The notes below the pieces were generated by a model, which saw only the letters and a list, made by a program, of their open reading frames with translations, searched no databases and was not told the origin of the DNA. A DNA stretch of 64,000 nt, taken from positions 18,137,922-18,201,921 of the forward strand of contig JAJEKV010000008.1 in NCBI GenBank assembly GCA_021234155.1, read 5' to 3'. The stretch comes from Isoetes taiwanensis (Eukaryota; Streptophyta; Lycopodiopsida; Isoetales; Isoetaceae). Each line of letters begins with the position of its first letter. Positions within the stretch are counted from its first letter, which is position 1. The position numbers and the translations under genes were made by a program. Positions 11,891 to 23,484 of this stretch are shown here, piece after piece.

Positions 11891-11963
11891 TCTAATTTTG
11901 TCCCCTGCTATGAGAACTAATACCCTACCAACATGCGAAGATGTAGTTTATCTCAACATGCAC

Positions 11964-14900
11964 GTATGTTGGCGATGACTTAGGAAGCTAGGCGACAAAA
12001 AATCAGAATTTAAGTCCGTACTATGCATTAATTACGAATTTACGAATGTGTTGCTTTGCAAAGCGGGCCTTGACTTCTAACGCCACAACGGGAGGAGTAC
12101 GGTCCAAACTCCATTCCGTCGGTTCCCCTTGCTTGGCGTTCTCAAGCGCATGTGATCGGGCCACGTCCCAAGTGCAAAAGACCAAAACTTCGGCACCCAA
12201 AAGCGCCAAACCTTGCTAGAACACGGCAACTCATAGGGTTTACGTTTGAGGCTCTATCCTTCTCAGATTTGACTAGGACCTTGCGCGTGTCTTGGCGTGG
12301 GGGTGTTGGCGCTTGAGCACGAACCCTAAAACCACGGAAGCGGCTGCCCCAAAAGTTTCTCTCCGAAGGCCCTGGCGGGACGGGCAACTTCCCCTCTCGG
12401 GAACCGTGATCTGTCTCTGCCAATGGACTCGAGCGTCGACATTGCCCTAGGGACCAAGTTTTGTGGCGAAGCCCACCCTTCTCGAAGAAGCGCCAAACTA
12501 TCTCACGTGCAACACACTTTCGTAGTCAATTGGCCTAGGAGGTGGGCTGGCGAATCTTGCAATGTAGGGCGTAAGTGTTTCTTTCTTTTGCAAAATGGCC
12601 AGGTGTAACTTGGTCCCTAAGATAATTTTGGCATTAGGACGATGTGGCGAAGTCGAATCGCCATTTGAACCTCCCCAATGTCCGAGCGACAAAACACTTT
12701 GGTTTCTACATTGTCGCCCGCAGGGGCGCTTCAGCGGTTTGATATGTTCTCGGACGGATGTTGGATTTTTGGACCTTCTCGGACCAGGTTCCTTGAACAA
12801 AGGATTCAGCGGTCGGATCACGGAACCGAGATCCGGGGGTGTGGTCTTTAGCGTCGCCCCGGGGAGCTGCCCGAGAAAAAGGCGCCTCGGGAAGCTTTTG
12901 GGGGCTCGCCTCTGGGGTTCAGACTCTCCCCTCTAATGAGGAGGCCTTGCAAGGTCCTGACCTTGTTTGACTTGGGCAAGTGTGCCAGCTTCGGGCTGCC
13001 CAACAACAGCTGCCCGGACCGTTCTAATGCAAACTATTTGATCTAAACCTTATCCAAAATTTTTGAAAGTTGGCTGTATGTTGGCGATGACTTAGGAAGC
13101 TAGTGACAAAAATCAGAATTTAAGTCCGTACTATGCATTAATTAAGAATTTACGAATGTCTTGCTCTTTGCAAAAGCGGCCCTTGACTTCTAAGCGCCAC
13201 GCCGGGAGGAGTACAAGTCCAAGCTCCATTCCGTCAGTTCCCCTTGCTTCGTGTTCTCAAGCGCATGTGATCGCCACGCCCCAAGTGCAAAAGACCAAAA
13301 CTTCGGCACCCAAAGCGCAAACCCCTGCTAGAACACGGCAACTCATAGGGTTTCGTTTGAGGCTCTATCCTTGTCGGATTTGACTAGGACCTTCGCCGTG
13401 TCTTGGCGTAGGGGGGAGGCTGTTGGCCTTGAAGCACGGACCCTAAAAACCCGGAAGCGGCTTGCCCCAAAAGTCCTCTCCGAAGGCCACAGCAGCGGAC
13501 GAGCAACTTCCCCTCTCGGAACCGTGATCGTCTCGCCAATGGACTCGAAGCGTCGACATTGCCCTAGGGACCAAGTTTTGTGGCGAAGCCCACCCTTCTT
13601 GAAGAAGCCAAACTATCTCATGTGCAACACACTCGTAGTCAATATTGGCCTAGGAGGTGGGCTGCTGAATCTTTACAATGTAGGGCGTAAGTGTTTCTTT
13701 CTTTTGCAAAAATGACCATGTAACTTGGTCCCTAGGGTAATTTTGGCATTCGGGACGATGTAATAAGTCGAATCGCCATTTCGAACCTTCGCGAATGTCG
13801 AACGACAAAACACTTTGGTTTCTACAATCATCGCCCGCCGAGGAGAGGCCAGCGGTTTGATATGTTCTCGGGGCCGGATGTTGGATTTTTGGACCTTCTC
13901 GGACCAGGTTCCTTGAACAAAGGATTCAGCGGTGGGATCACGGGAACCGAGTTCGGGAGTGTGGTCTTTAGTGCACGCCCCCTGGCCGAGCGGCTGCCGG
14001 AAAGGCTGCCTCGGGAAGCTTTTTGGGGCTCGCCTCCACGGGGGGTTGAGACTCTCCCCTCTAATGAGGAGGCCTTGCAAGGTCCGGCATTGTTTGACTT
14101 GGGCAAGTGTGCCAACTTCGGCTGCCCAACAACAGTTGCGGGATCGTTCTAATGCAAACTATTTGATCTAAACCTTATCCAAAATTTTTAAAAGTTGGCA
14201 GAGTATGTTGGCGATGACTTAGAAAGCTAGCTGTCAAAAATCAGAATTTAAGTCCGTACTATGCATTAATTACGAATTTACGAATGTCTTGCTACTTGCA
14301 AAAGCGGCCCTTGACTTCTAACCGCCACGGCCGGAGGTCTACAGTCCAAACTCCATTCCGTCAGTTCCCTTGCCGGCGTTCTCAACTGCATATGATCGGC
14401 CACGTCCCAAGTACAAAAGACCAAAACTTCGGCACCCAAAACGCAAACCACCGCTAGAACACGGCAACTCATAGGGTTTACGTTTGAGAGGCTCTATCCT
14501 TGTCGAATTGACTAGGACCTTCTTGCCCGTGTCTTGGCGTAGGGGGGGTGTTGGCCTTGAGCACGGACCCTAAAAAAACCACGGAAGGCGGCTTGCCCCA
14601 AAAGTCCTCTCCGAAGGCCACAGCGGGGGACGGGCAACTTCCCCTCTCCGGAACCGTGATAAATCTCTCGCCAATGGACTCGGAGAATGTCGATATTGCC
14701 CTAGGAACCAAGTTTTGTGGCGAGAAGCCCACCCTTCTCGAAGAAGCGCCAAACTATCTCATGTGCAACACACTCGTAGTCAATTGGCCTAGGAGGTGGG
14801 CTGGCCGAGATCTTGCAATGTAGGGCGTAAGTGTTTCTTTCTTTTGCAAAAATGACCGTATAACTTGGTCCCTAGGGTAATTTTGGCATTTCGGGACTAT

Positions 14901-17900
14901 GTGTTAAGTCGAATCGCCATTTCGAGCCTCCGCAATGTCGAACGACAAAACACTTTGGTTTCTACATCGCCGCCCAGAATGAGCGCCAGCGGTTTGATAT
15001 GTTCTCCCGGGACGGATGTTGGATTTTTGGACCTTCGGACCAGGTTCCTTGAACAAAGGATTCAGCGATCGGATCACGGGAACCGAGATCGGGAGTGTGC
15101 TCTTTAGCCCACGCCCCCGGAGGAGCGCTGCGGGGAAAGGCTGCCTCGGGAAGCTTTTGGGGGCTCGCCTCACGGGGTTCAGACTCTCCCCTTTAATGAG
15201 GAGGCCTTGCAAGGTCCTGGCCTTGTTTGACTTGGGCAAGTGTGCGGCTCATTTGCCCAACAACAAAGCCGCCTGGGCCGTTCTAATGCAAACTATTTGA
15301 TCTAAACCTTATCCAAAAGTTTTGAAAGTTGGCCTGTATGTTGGCGATGACTTAGGAAGCTAGGTGACAAAAAATCAGAATTTAAGTCCGTACTATGCAT
15401 TAATTACAATTTCTGAATGTCTTGCTCTTTGCAAAAGCGGCCCTTGACTTCTAAGCGCCACAGCGGGAGGAGTACAGTCCAAACTCCATTCCGTTAGTTC
15501 CCCTTGCTTCGGCGTTCTCAACTGCATGTGATCGGCCACGTCCCAAGTGCAAAAAGACCAAAACTTCGGCACCCAAAAAGCGCAAACCCCGCTAGAACCC
15601 GACAACTCATAGGGTTTTACGTTTGGAGGCTCTATCCTTGTCGGTTGACTAGGACCTTGCGTAGATGTCTTGGCGTAGGGGGGTGTTGGCCTTGAGCATG
15701 GACCCTAAAACCACCCGGAAGCAGCTTGCCCCAAAACTCCTCTCCCAAAGGCCGGGCGGCGGGGACGGGCAACTTCCCCTCTCCGAACCGTGATTCGGCT
15801 CGCCAATGGACTCGAGCGTCGACATTGCCCTAGGGACCAAGTTTTGTGGCCGAAGGCCACCCCTTCTCGAAGAAGCGCCAAACTATCTCATGTGCAACAC
15901 ACTTTCGTAGTCAATTGGCCTAGGAGGTGGCTCAACACCGCAATGTAGGGCGTAAGTGTTTCTTTCTTTTGCAAAATGACCGTGTAACTTGGTCCCTAGG
16001 GTAATTTTGGCATTAGGACGATGTGGCGGACGAATCGCCATTTCGGAGACCTCCGCAATGTCAGAGCGACAAAACACTTTGGTTTCTACAGCGCCGCCCC
16101 GCGGGGCGCCAGCGGTTTGATATGTTCTCCGGACCGGATGTTGGATTTTTTTTGGACCTTCTCGGACCAGGTTCCTTGAACAAAGGATTCAGCGGGCGGA
16201 TCACGGGAACCGAGATCCGGAGTGTGGTCTTTAGCGTCGACGCCCGGGTACATTGCTGAGAGAAAGGCTGCCTCGGGAAGCTTTTGGGGCTCGCCTCTGG
16301 GCTCCCCTCTAATGAAGAGGCCTTGCAAGGTCCTGGCCTTGTTTGACTTGGGCAAGTGTGCCAACTCTACTTGCCCAACAACAGCTGCCGGGACCGTTCT
16401 AATGCAAACTATTTGATCTAAACCTTATCAAAATTTTTTGAAAGTTGGCCTGTATGTTGGCGATGACTTAGAAAGCTAGCTGACAAAAATCAAATTTAAG
16501 TCCATTACTATGCATTAATTACGAATTTCACGAATGTCTTGCTTTTGCAAAGCGGCCCTTGACTTCTAAGCGCCACAACGGAGGAGTACAGGTCCAAACT
16601 CCATTCCGTTAGTTCCCCTTGCTTGGCGTTCTCAATCGCATGTGATCGGCCCGTCCCAAGTGCAAAAGACCAAAACTTCGGCACCCAAAGCGCCAAACCC
16701 CGCTAGAAGCGACAACTCATAGGGTTTACGTTTGGGAGGCTCTATCCTTGTCGATTTGACTAGGACCTTGGCGCCGTGTCTTGGCGTAGGGGGTGTTGGA
16801 CGGCGAGCCACGGACCCTAAAAACCACCCGGGCGGCTTGCCCTAAAAAGTCCTCTCCCGAAGGGTCAGCGACGGACGGGCAACTTTCCCTCTCCGGAACC
16901 GTGATCTGTCTCGCCAATGGACTCGAACGTTGACATTGCCCTAGGGACCAAGTTTTGTGGCTAGAAGCCCACCCCTTCTCGAAGCGCCAAACTATCTCAT
17001 GTGCAACACACACTCGTAGTCAATTGGCCTAGGAGGTGGTTCTTTGAATCTTTACAATGTAGGGCGTAAGTGTTTCTTTCTTTTGCAAAACTGGCCAGGT
17101 GTAACTTGGTCCCTAGAGTAATTTTGGCATTAGGACGATGTGGCGAAGTCGAATCGCCATTTGACCCTCGCAATGTCGAACGACAAAACACTTTGGTTTC
17201 TACTTTTCGCCGCCCGGGGCGCTTGCAGCAGTTTGATATGTTCTCCTGGGCCGGATGTTGGATTTTTTGGACTTTCTCGGACCAGGTTCCTTGAATAAAG
17301 GATTCAACGGTCGGATCACGGGAACCGAGATGCGGGAGTGTGGTCTTTAGCGTACCACCCCCCCCACTCCCCGGGGATTTGCCGAGAAAGGCTATCTCGG
17401 GAAGCTTTTGGGGCTCGCCTCACTGGGGTTCAGACTCTCCCCTCTAATGAGGAGGCCTTGCAAGGTCTTGGCCTTGTTTGACTTGGGCAAGTGTGCGGCT
17501 CTAAATTTTGCCCAACAACAAGGCTGCCGGGGCCGTTCTAATGCAAACTATTTGATCTAAACCTTATCCAAAATTTTTGAAAGTTGGCTGTATGTTGGCG
17601 ATGACTTAGAAGCTAGCTGATAAAAATCAGAATTTAAGTCCGTACTATGCATTAATTATGAATTTACGAATGTCTTGCTCTTTGCAAAAGTGGGCCTTGA
17701 CTTCTAAGCTGTCTACAACGGGAGAGTGCAGGTCCAAACTCCATCGACTAGGACCTCAGCGTGTCTTGGCGTGGGGGTGTTGGCCTTGGAGCATGGACCC
17801 TAAAACCACCGAGGAGGCGGCTTGCCCCTCTCCAAAGCGGAGTGATTGGCTCGCCAATGGACTCGAGCGTCGACATTGCCCTAGGGACCAAGTTTTGTGG

Positions 17901-18076
17901 CCAGAAGGCCACCCCTTCTCGAAGAAGCGCCAAACTATCTCATGTCCAACACACTCGTAGTCAATTGGCCTAGGAGGTGGCTGTTGAATACTGCAATGTA
18001 GGGCGTAAGTGTGTCGTTTTTTTGCAAAACTGACCGTGTAACTTGGTCCCTAGGGTAATTTTGGCATTCCAAACGA
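11964..18076 (+). repeat. Tandem array of six ~1.12 kb repeat units
   Basis: The landmark tgttggcgatgacttag recurs at about 11967, 13080, 14208, 15338, 16456 and 17595, giving unit lengths of 1113, 1128, 1130, 1118 and 1139. The sixth unit lacks part of its middle and runs directly into the right CACTA subterminal motifs at ~18076. Units align end to end. Shared blocks include tactatgcattaattacgaa, caattggcctaggaggtgg, gtaagtgtttctttcttttg and ggtttgatatgttctc. Differences are mostly 1-4 base indels at GC-rich spots. No frame is conserved across units, so I see no coding role. A divergent version of the same unit lies in the second CACTA element at 61430-64000. Confidence 0.92.
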
Positions 18077-18079
18077 TAA

Positions 18080-18700
18080 GCGACGTCAGTATTTTTTTTT
18101 AAGACGCGTTTTTTCCAAAAAAAAAAAAAAAAAATGAGTGGCGTCGTTAAGCGGCGTTGTTTACGATGGCGCTCTGCTAACAATAGCGTGGCGATGCCGG
18201 CGATCTTTAAACCGCGGCAAAACTGCTGCCACGTCAGATATCCTAAGCGTCGTTTAACGACGTCATGTTGATGTGGCAGGACACTTTGGCGTGCCAGCCT
18301 GGCATGTCAGCAAGCCACGAAGCTGACTGGTCACGTCAGATTTTTTAGTCGTCGTTCAACGACGTCATGTCGACGATGGCGAGAACACGCGGTGGCGTGC
18401 CGGCTGGCATGTCGGCCAAGCCACGCTTGGCCGGATGTGCCACGCCCGGATCACGAGGCGGCGTTAAGCGGCGTTTTGTGCCGCGTGTACGACGACACGC
18501 ACGCTTGCCGGCGTGGCGCCCGGCACCATGCCACGCCGGAACATGGTGGACGCGTCGGCCTCTGTGTGGCGTTGTTGAACGACGTCCTGATGCCGTTGAA
18601 CGACATCACCGTCGTCAAACGACATTGTCGTCGTTCCTCGACGATTTGACGTCGTTCAACGACCTCTAGCGTCGTTGAAGGTCGACTATCCCTTGTAGTG
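18080..18700. repeat. CACTA right subterminal repeat region and terminal inverted repeat
   Basis: Dense GTCGTT, CGTCGTTCAACGACGTC and related motifs end in gactatcccttgtagtg, the inverse of CACTACAAGGGATAGTC. The first 13 bases of that terminus match the start of the second CACTA element at 52522. A poly-T/poly-A block lies at 18090-18135. Confidence 0.8.
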
Positions 18701-18703
18701 ATA

Positions 18704-19200
18704 AGAGCCATAGAAAGGTTGCTCCATTTAGCTAGAGAAGAAGAACTTTATCCCGAACATACCAAAGAATTAGCTTCATGGTGCACGAGGTTCTGATGGC
18801 CAATGTTCAAAATGTATAAGTTACCATTAGCGTGCGACTTGTCCACTTGATTTGTCCAGTGCAACTTTGATGTTGCAGGGAGTGTTGTAAGAATGGTGGC
18901 CATTGCTGACTCAACATGAGGTATATACTCAACAAGAAGAGGTTTGGAACAAAGCTATTCCTTCGGCAAGCAACACTTTTCATATGAGGGATGAACCAAT
19001 TAGTTCGACATGCTTCCCATCATTCTTTCTTTGCGAGTAATAACTGCAAGTCTCTCACATTGCTCAGAAAAAAAAACTAGCTATGGGCATAGACAATATA
19101 CCAGCAGTTGCAGGATGAGAGGAAGACAGAAGAGCAGGGTTAAGCCCAGCAGAGGTAGGGGAAACTACCAAAACTAGAGAGGAAGAGAGAGATGGAGACG
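18704..19200. other. Unassigned sequence between two mobile elements
   Basis: I see nothing supportable in this ~500-base stretch. It is the insertion site of the LTR retrotransposon that follows; the target duplication TTTGG starts at 19201. Confidence 0.5.
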
Positions 19201-19205
19201 TTTGG

Positions 19206-20207
19206 TGTTACAACGCAAAACTTTTTCCTTAGAAACAATCTCTGCCTGCGTGTTGACGCCGACTAGCTACCACCCACACCTTGGATCCCAGATCCCCCGC
19301 GCTAGTTTTAACGGCTTGCTGCTAAGAGAATACTCCCACAAGCCCGGATTCCTTTAGAGAATCCCCCAGAGGTCAGCACCTGTTGGACACTTTACCCTGA
19401 CCGATCCTTTGCAGTAACCGACTGCTCTGTGACCGTGACTGTTTACATAGCCCTTGGCTGCAATCAGACCTTATGGATCTAGTGCTGGTCCGACTCCTGA
19501 CAGTATTAGACTGCCTTAAAGCCACACTATCAGATTCGGAATCCAATTCCGAACCCAGAACCTGATCTATGAATCCTACAGCAAACTGCTTTGGCAGAAT
19601 CGGCTTCCAATCTCAAGAACCCGGTTCCTCTATGCTGCTCGAATTCCATCTCTAGACTTTATAGAACTCTTCCTTGAGTTCACAGGCAGTCTTGCATGCC
19701 TAAATTCGGCCAGATCAGGCCCTTATTTGATCCAGATTCATGCACTGAAGCTCCTGTTAGAGATCTGGCAGCCGGACTTGTCCCACGATTTGATTTCATA
19801 TCAGGCTTAAGACCCATCGAACCAATTGATGCCATGTGTCCGTTTTTAATACCATTAAAAACCATAGCTAACCTTTTTAACTTTCATTTAAATAACATTG
19901 TCCCTAGGGCCTTACATTAACATTAATATCTGTAATGTTAACCACGTAAGCTTATGGGTTCTCTGTCCCGGCAATCCCTGCTAGCCCTTGTCGCGCTAAT
20001 ATTAATAATATTAAGCGCCCCTATGGACCATTACCCGCCCGCTAGCCTTTATTTCCATTTACCCGCATCTCATCACCGTAGACCGTGATTCTGATCAACC
20101 GCGGCCCATTGAATCACTGGCCCGGACAATCGCGACCAATAGTACCCCGTGCTCATGGACGTCAGTCAAGGGGCCCGATTCGACTATGCCCTTGGGAGCA
20201 CGTAACA
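19206..20207 (-). repeat. 3' LTR of the Ty3/gypsy element at 19-25 kb
   Basis: 1002 bp, TGTTAC...GTAACA. It aligns along its length with 24131-25117. The best-conserved blocks are the first ~170 bases and about 19510-20200. About 100 bases around 19376-19480 differ strongly between the copies. Confidence 0.93.
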
Positions 20208-20224
20208 TTCCTCCCCCCTCCTTT
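20208..20224 (-). other. Polypurine tract
   Basis: On the minus strand this reads AAAAGGAGGGGGGAA, directly abutting the 3' LTR. It is the expected primer for plus-strand DNA synthesis and fixes the element's orientation. Confidence 0.85.
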
Positions 20225-20316
20225 TGGACCTTGCCCTCAAGGTTGATCCTTTAGATGAGGGAACTACTGCACAAATTCCTCCTCGTCTCCCGGTGGCATC
20301 CTCGGGAGAGGCCGGT

Positions 20317-20520
20317 CTATGCATTGAACAGATGTTCTACCACATCCCTATTGCGCAGTTGCCGAACTCTTTTATCTAAAATACGTTCTGGTGTTACAGA
20401 GGAGTTTAAGACGATCGGTATACTTTGCGGACTAACCACGTTAACGGTATCCAATATAGCCCTCTTCAGCTGACTTACATGAAACACAGGATGGATCCCT
20501 ACTTGTTGTGGTAAGTTCAA
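20317..20520 (-). pseudogene. Ty3/gypsy polyprotein C-terminus (post-integrase tail)
   Basis: Encodes QQVGIHPVFHVSQLKRAI followed by TPERILDKRVRQLRNRDVVE. The HPVFHVSxLK motif is the conserved segment between integrase and the chromodomain-like end of plant Ty3/gypsy proteins. It stops soon after, so a full chromodomain is not obvious. Confidence 0.8.
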
Positions 20521-20633
20521 CTCGTACGCTGTTTTCCCGATCCTTTTAGTAATCCTAAAAGGTCCAGCATACCGCGAGTAAGTTTAGGCACTCGACCTTT
20601 GGTTAAAGGCCGCAATGTATTCATTCTTAATGC

Positions 20634-21540
20634 TTAAGGATAAACGACCCGTAGGAAAATGTAATCACCTTCCGCATAAGAAATATCTCGTCTATGCTGA
20701 TTAGTAGACGCTTGTGCCCTATCTTGAGCTTTTCGCAATGCTTGCTTGCACTGCCGCAGGATTGCATCCATATCATGCAGCATGTGTACTGCAACTTCGG
20801 TTCTAAGGTACTTATGCATTCCAGAATAAGCCCTTGGGTTCCGGCCCATCATAGCCACAACGGGAGTCATCCGAATTCCCGTGTGATGGCTATTATTATA
20901 AGCGAATTCTAGATAGAGTAAATAATCTTCCCACCTAGACTGCTTCTCGTGGACAAAACTTTGCAACATGTCCTCCAAGATCATGTTTATGCGCTCAGTT
21001 TGCCCATCCGTTTGTGGATGATTACCACTACTCATGTATAATCGGATCCTCAATCCTTTCATGAGGTCCCTCCAGAAGTGACCCATGAACTTAGTATCTC
21101 GATCACTTACAATGGACTGGGGAAGTCCAAAAGTTGGAAATATGTTTTGCATATAGGCAACTGCTACGTCATGCCCCGTAGCCTCCCCTTTTATAATGCT
21201 ATAAACTTAGCATACTTGGTTAACCGATCCACTATTACCAAAATTTGAGTATGTTGCCTAGCAGTTCTAGGTAGTGCGACTATGAAGTCCATACTCACGC
21301 TTTCCCAGCGTTCATTTGGTATAGGGAGAGGTTGTAATAATCCCGGAGTTTTCCCATGATCCGCCTTCACCGCTTGACACACCAAGCAGTGAGTTACCAA
21401 GTCCTTGACTTGATCTTGCAATTCTGGCCAGTAGTAGAACCTCTTAACCAACTCATACGTCTTCCATTCACCTCCATGCCCAGCTTGTGGAGTGTCATGG
21501 TGCTCACGTAGAATTGACTCTCTAAGGTCCCCACTTGAAC
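20634..21540 (-). pseudogene. Ty3/gypsy integrase
   Basis: The N-terminal zinc-binding region is split by a frameshift: the His pair lies near 21490 in one frame, and HCLVCQAVKAD in the next (21191-21451). The catalytic core follows, with SMDFIVALP (first Asp), IVSDRDTKF (second Asp) and HPQTDGQTERI (Glu). It ends in a basic tail ending near 20634. The core triad is intact, but the region is spread over at least two frames. Confidence 0.9.
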
Positions 21541-21995
21541 ATAAATCCTTCCCTTATAGAAATGCAAACCCTCTTGCTCAGTCCACAGCTCCGTATTTAT
21601 ATGCTTAACCCTTGATAATACATCGGCAACTGGATTATTTTTGCCCGACGTATGCTCAATGAAAAAATGGAACTCATGGAGGAAGTCTAGCCACCTAGCA
21701 TGTCTCGGGCTAATTTCGGCTTGACTTTGCAAGAACCTCAATGGTTTATGGTCGGTATAGACGATAAACTTGCGCGGCTCTTGGCTCGTCCCACAACGCA
21801 AGTAGTGCCTCCACGTCTTTAACGCATGCACAATGGCCAGCAATTCTTGCTCATAAGTTGTATAATTCCTTTCCGCAGAACTTAGTTTTCGACTTTCATA
21901 AGCCACTACATGACCCTACTGCATCAATACTGCACCTACTGCTTGCCCGCAAGCATCAGTATAAACCTCAAATGCCTGATTCAAATCGAGCACTT
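21394..21995 (-). pseudogene. Ty3/gypsy RNase H domain
   Basis: The minus strand reads FEVYTDACGQAVGAVLMQ, with a TAG stop directly after, then AYESRKLSSAERNYTTYEQE and FIVYTDHKPLRFL. These are the catalytic Asp, Glu and second Asp regions of retroelement RNase H. It continues without a gap into the integrase linker. Confidence 0.88.
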
Positions 21996-22024
21996 TTAAC
22001 ACAGGACTGCTCACTAGCAAATCC

Positions 22025-22225
22025 TTAATGCGCCGAAACTCGCCTCTTGTTGCTCAGTGAGAGGAGCAACAACTTTACAAAAATTAGGTGCTTTTTAACC
22101 TCTTCAAGTTCTAGAGGACTTAATCGGTAGGGAGCACGTGCCATGGGCTTGACCCCAGGTTCAAGCTCAATTTCGTGCTCGACATTCCGCGAGTAACTCT
22201 TTTGAAAAAACATCCTTAAAGGCAT
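22025..22225 (-). pseudogene. Truncated reverse transcriptase (N-terminal fingers only) joined to the RNase H connection
   Basis: VEHEIELEPGVKPMARAPYR and LSPLELEEVKKHL mark the start of a Ty3/gypsy reverse transcriptase. Directly after VKKHL, with a frame change, the sequence reads VVAPLTEQQEASF, which belongs to the connection just before RNase H. The palm, including the catalytic Asp box, is absent. The junction lies near 22075-22085. Confidence 0.88.
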
Positions 22226-22239
22226 GCAAAAGATCTTTT

Positions 22240-22688
22240 AATCTTTGGTCTACCTCAGAGTTTACCCCGGTGTTAACCACCAATGAGTTACACGATTTGA
22301 CAATCAAATCATCTTTTCTCAAGTACATCAAAGAAAAAACATTTGTATTAACTTTGAAACCTTTTTAGCCTGAGTGGATGATATGAGCTTACTAGGCTCT
22401 ACATGCGGTAAACCTTCAACCCTAACTACTCCATTTGACGGTAAATTGAAAACTAAGGTGTGTGTTGGCCAAAGAATATGTGGCTCAACTTGCTGTAACC
22501 GACATCATATTGCTTCAACTGAGCGATGTCTAGATCTATGGACATAGATGTTACAACCCTGGACTCCTTGTCCAACAACTCCAAACAAACGCCCCGTGCT
22601 TGCTCGTTGTGATACTGAGTTTGTGGCCCAGCCTCAGACTCGATCACGTACGGAGCCACCTCGTTCAATTCCAGCCCTAGATCTTGTG
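22240..22688 (-). pseudogene. Protease/linker region of the Ty3/gypsy polyprotein, degraded
   Basis: It lies between the gag zinc knuckle and the reverse-transcriptase start, where the aspartic protease should be. Fragments such as LIVKSCNSLVV-like pieces near 22290 and ARGVCLELLDKESRVVTSMS at 22453-22668 are present. I cannot see an intact DSG/DTG active site. The call rests mainly on position. Confidence 0.5.
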
Positions 22689-23480
22689 CTAGATCATCTC
22701 TTCTCGATCGATAACTGATAACGCCTTTACCTCCGGCTTATCATTTACCTTTGCAGTGCTGGCCAAAACTTTCTTGCGAGGCTTTGTGCATTCTCGGGCA
22801 AAATGTCCGACCACCCCACAACGATAACACCCTTTAGGCTTATCCGTTTTGGCATCACCATCCTTTGCCTTGCCCCCGGCGGCCTTATCCTTATCCGTAG
22901 GATCATTCTTCTGCTTCTTAGCAGGAGCAGATCCCTGGGAATTTCCTCCGGCCCTCTTTGCCTTCCAATTAGCAATGTTCTGAGCCTTTTTGGATTCTTC
23001 CCTACCTACCAGTTTCATGGCCATCTCAACAGCCAACTCAAAATCAGCGAGTTAAACTTTTGCGGTAGATGCGTCGCGAATGCTAGCATCCGTAGACCAT
23101 TTATCAAATGATCCCACGCGCATCCTGCGCGATAATATCGGTGTCGTGAAAAAAGCGTACGAGCTCAAAAATCACGTAATCCCACTGAGATCTGTCACGA
23201 AAGTGAGCTCCTTCACCGGTGTATGGCTTATCGCGGCGGTCATAATGAGGTGCATACTCTTGTCGGAATAAATGACAAAATTCCTTCCAAATCGCTTGAC
23301 TTGACCATTCGGTTTGAATGTCCCACCACGTTACCCGGTCCCTTGACCGTGGTGGCATACATAAGTCAAGCATTTCGCCCTTCTTCGTGGCTGCAAAATA
23401 TAATTTCATTTGATTGAACCGTCGCATTTCACGCTCTAAGTTACATCCTTGCCATAGAAATCGGCATTTTTACACGCTCT
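22689..23480 (-). pseudogene. Ty3/gypsy gag (capsid-like segment and CCHC zinc knuckle)
   Basis: The first frame (23104-23427) contains MKLYFAATK, VTWWDIQTEW and WKEFCHLFRQEY, a typical retrotransposon gag segment. After a frameshift, 22689-23036 carries a Lys-rich stretch and CYRCGVVGHFAREC, a perfect CX2CX4HX4C zinc knuckle for nucleic-acid binding. It is broken by at least one frameshift near 23060-23110. Confidence 0.88.
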
Positions 23481-23484
23481 AGAG

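Larger units (their letters stand above)
7600..11960. other. Non-coding interior of the CACTA-like element
   Basis: I see no gene or transposase remnant. Recognisable items are a poly-T tract, a strong hairpin at 9331-9405, an inverted repeat pair bracketing 9429-10057, and a (TAGA)n microsatellite near 11870. All are listed separately. The remainder is unassigned sequence with short chance open frames. Confidence 0.5.
5376..18700. mobile_element. CACTA-like DNA transposon, probably non-autonomous, with an internal 1.12 kb tandem array
   Basis: The left edge begins CACTACAAAAACG; the right edge is the inverted CACTACAAGGGATAGTCG. Both edges carry dense subterminal arrays of ACGACGTC/GTCGTT-type motifs, a hallmark of CACTA (En/Spm) elements where the transposase binds. 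Between them are a further motif cluster, AT-rich DNA and six ~1.12 kb tandem repeats. No transposase could be read. The two termini agree only over CACTACAA, and the flanking triplets are GTA on the left and ATA on the right. Treating this as one element is therefore an inference. It could be two truncated relatives, or one element with a rearranged left end. Confidence 0.5.

Noticed and set aside
12142-17973. Many 60-135 codon open frames across the 1.12 kb array
   Set aside because: They occur on both strands, differ in frame from unit to unit and have no shared protein. They are by-products of GC-rich repeats.
19680-19920. Matching open frames at 19680-19920 and 24588-24828
   Set aside because: They are the same piece of the two LTRs, so the conservation reflects LTR identity and not a gene.
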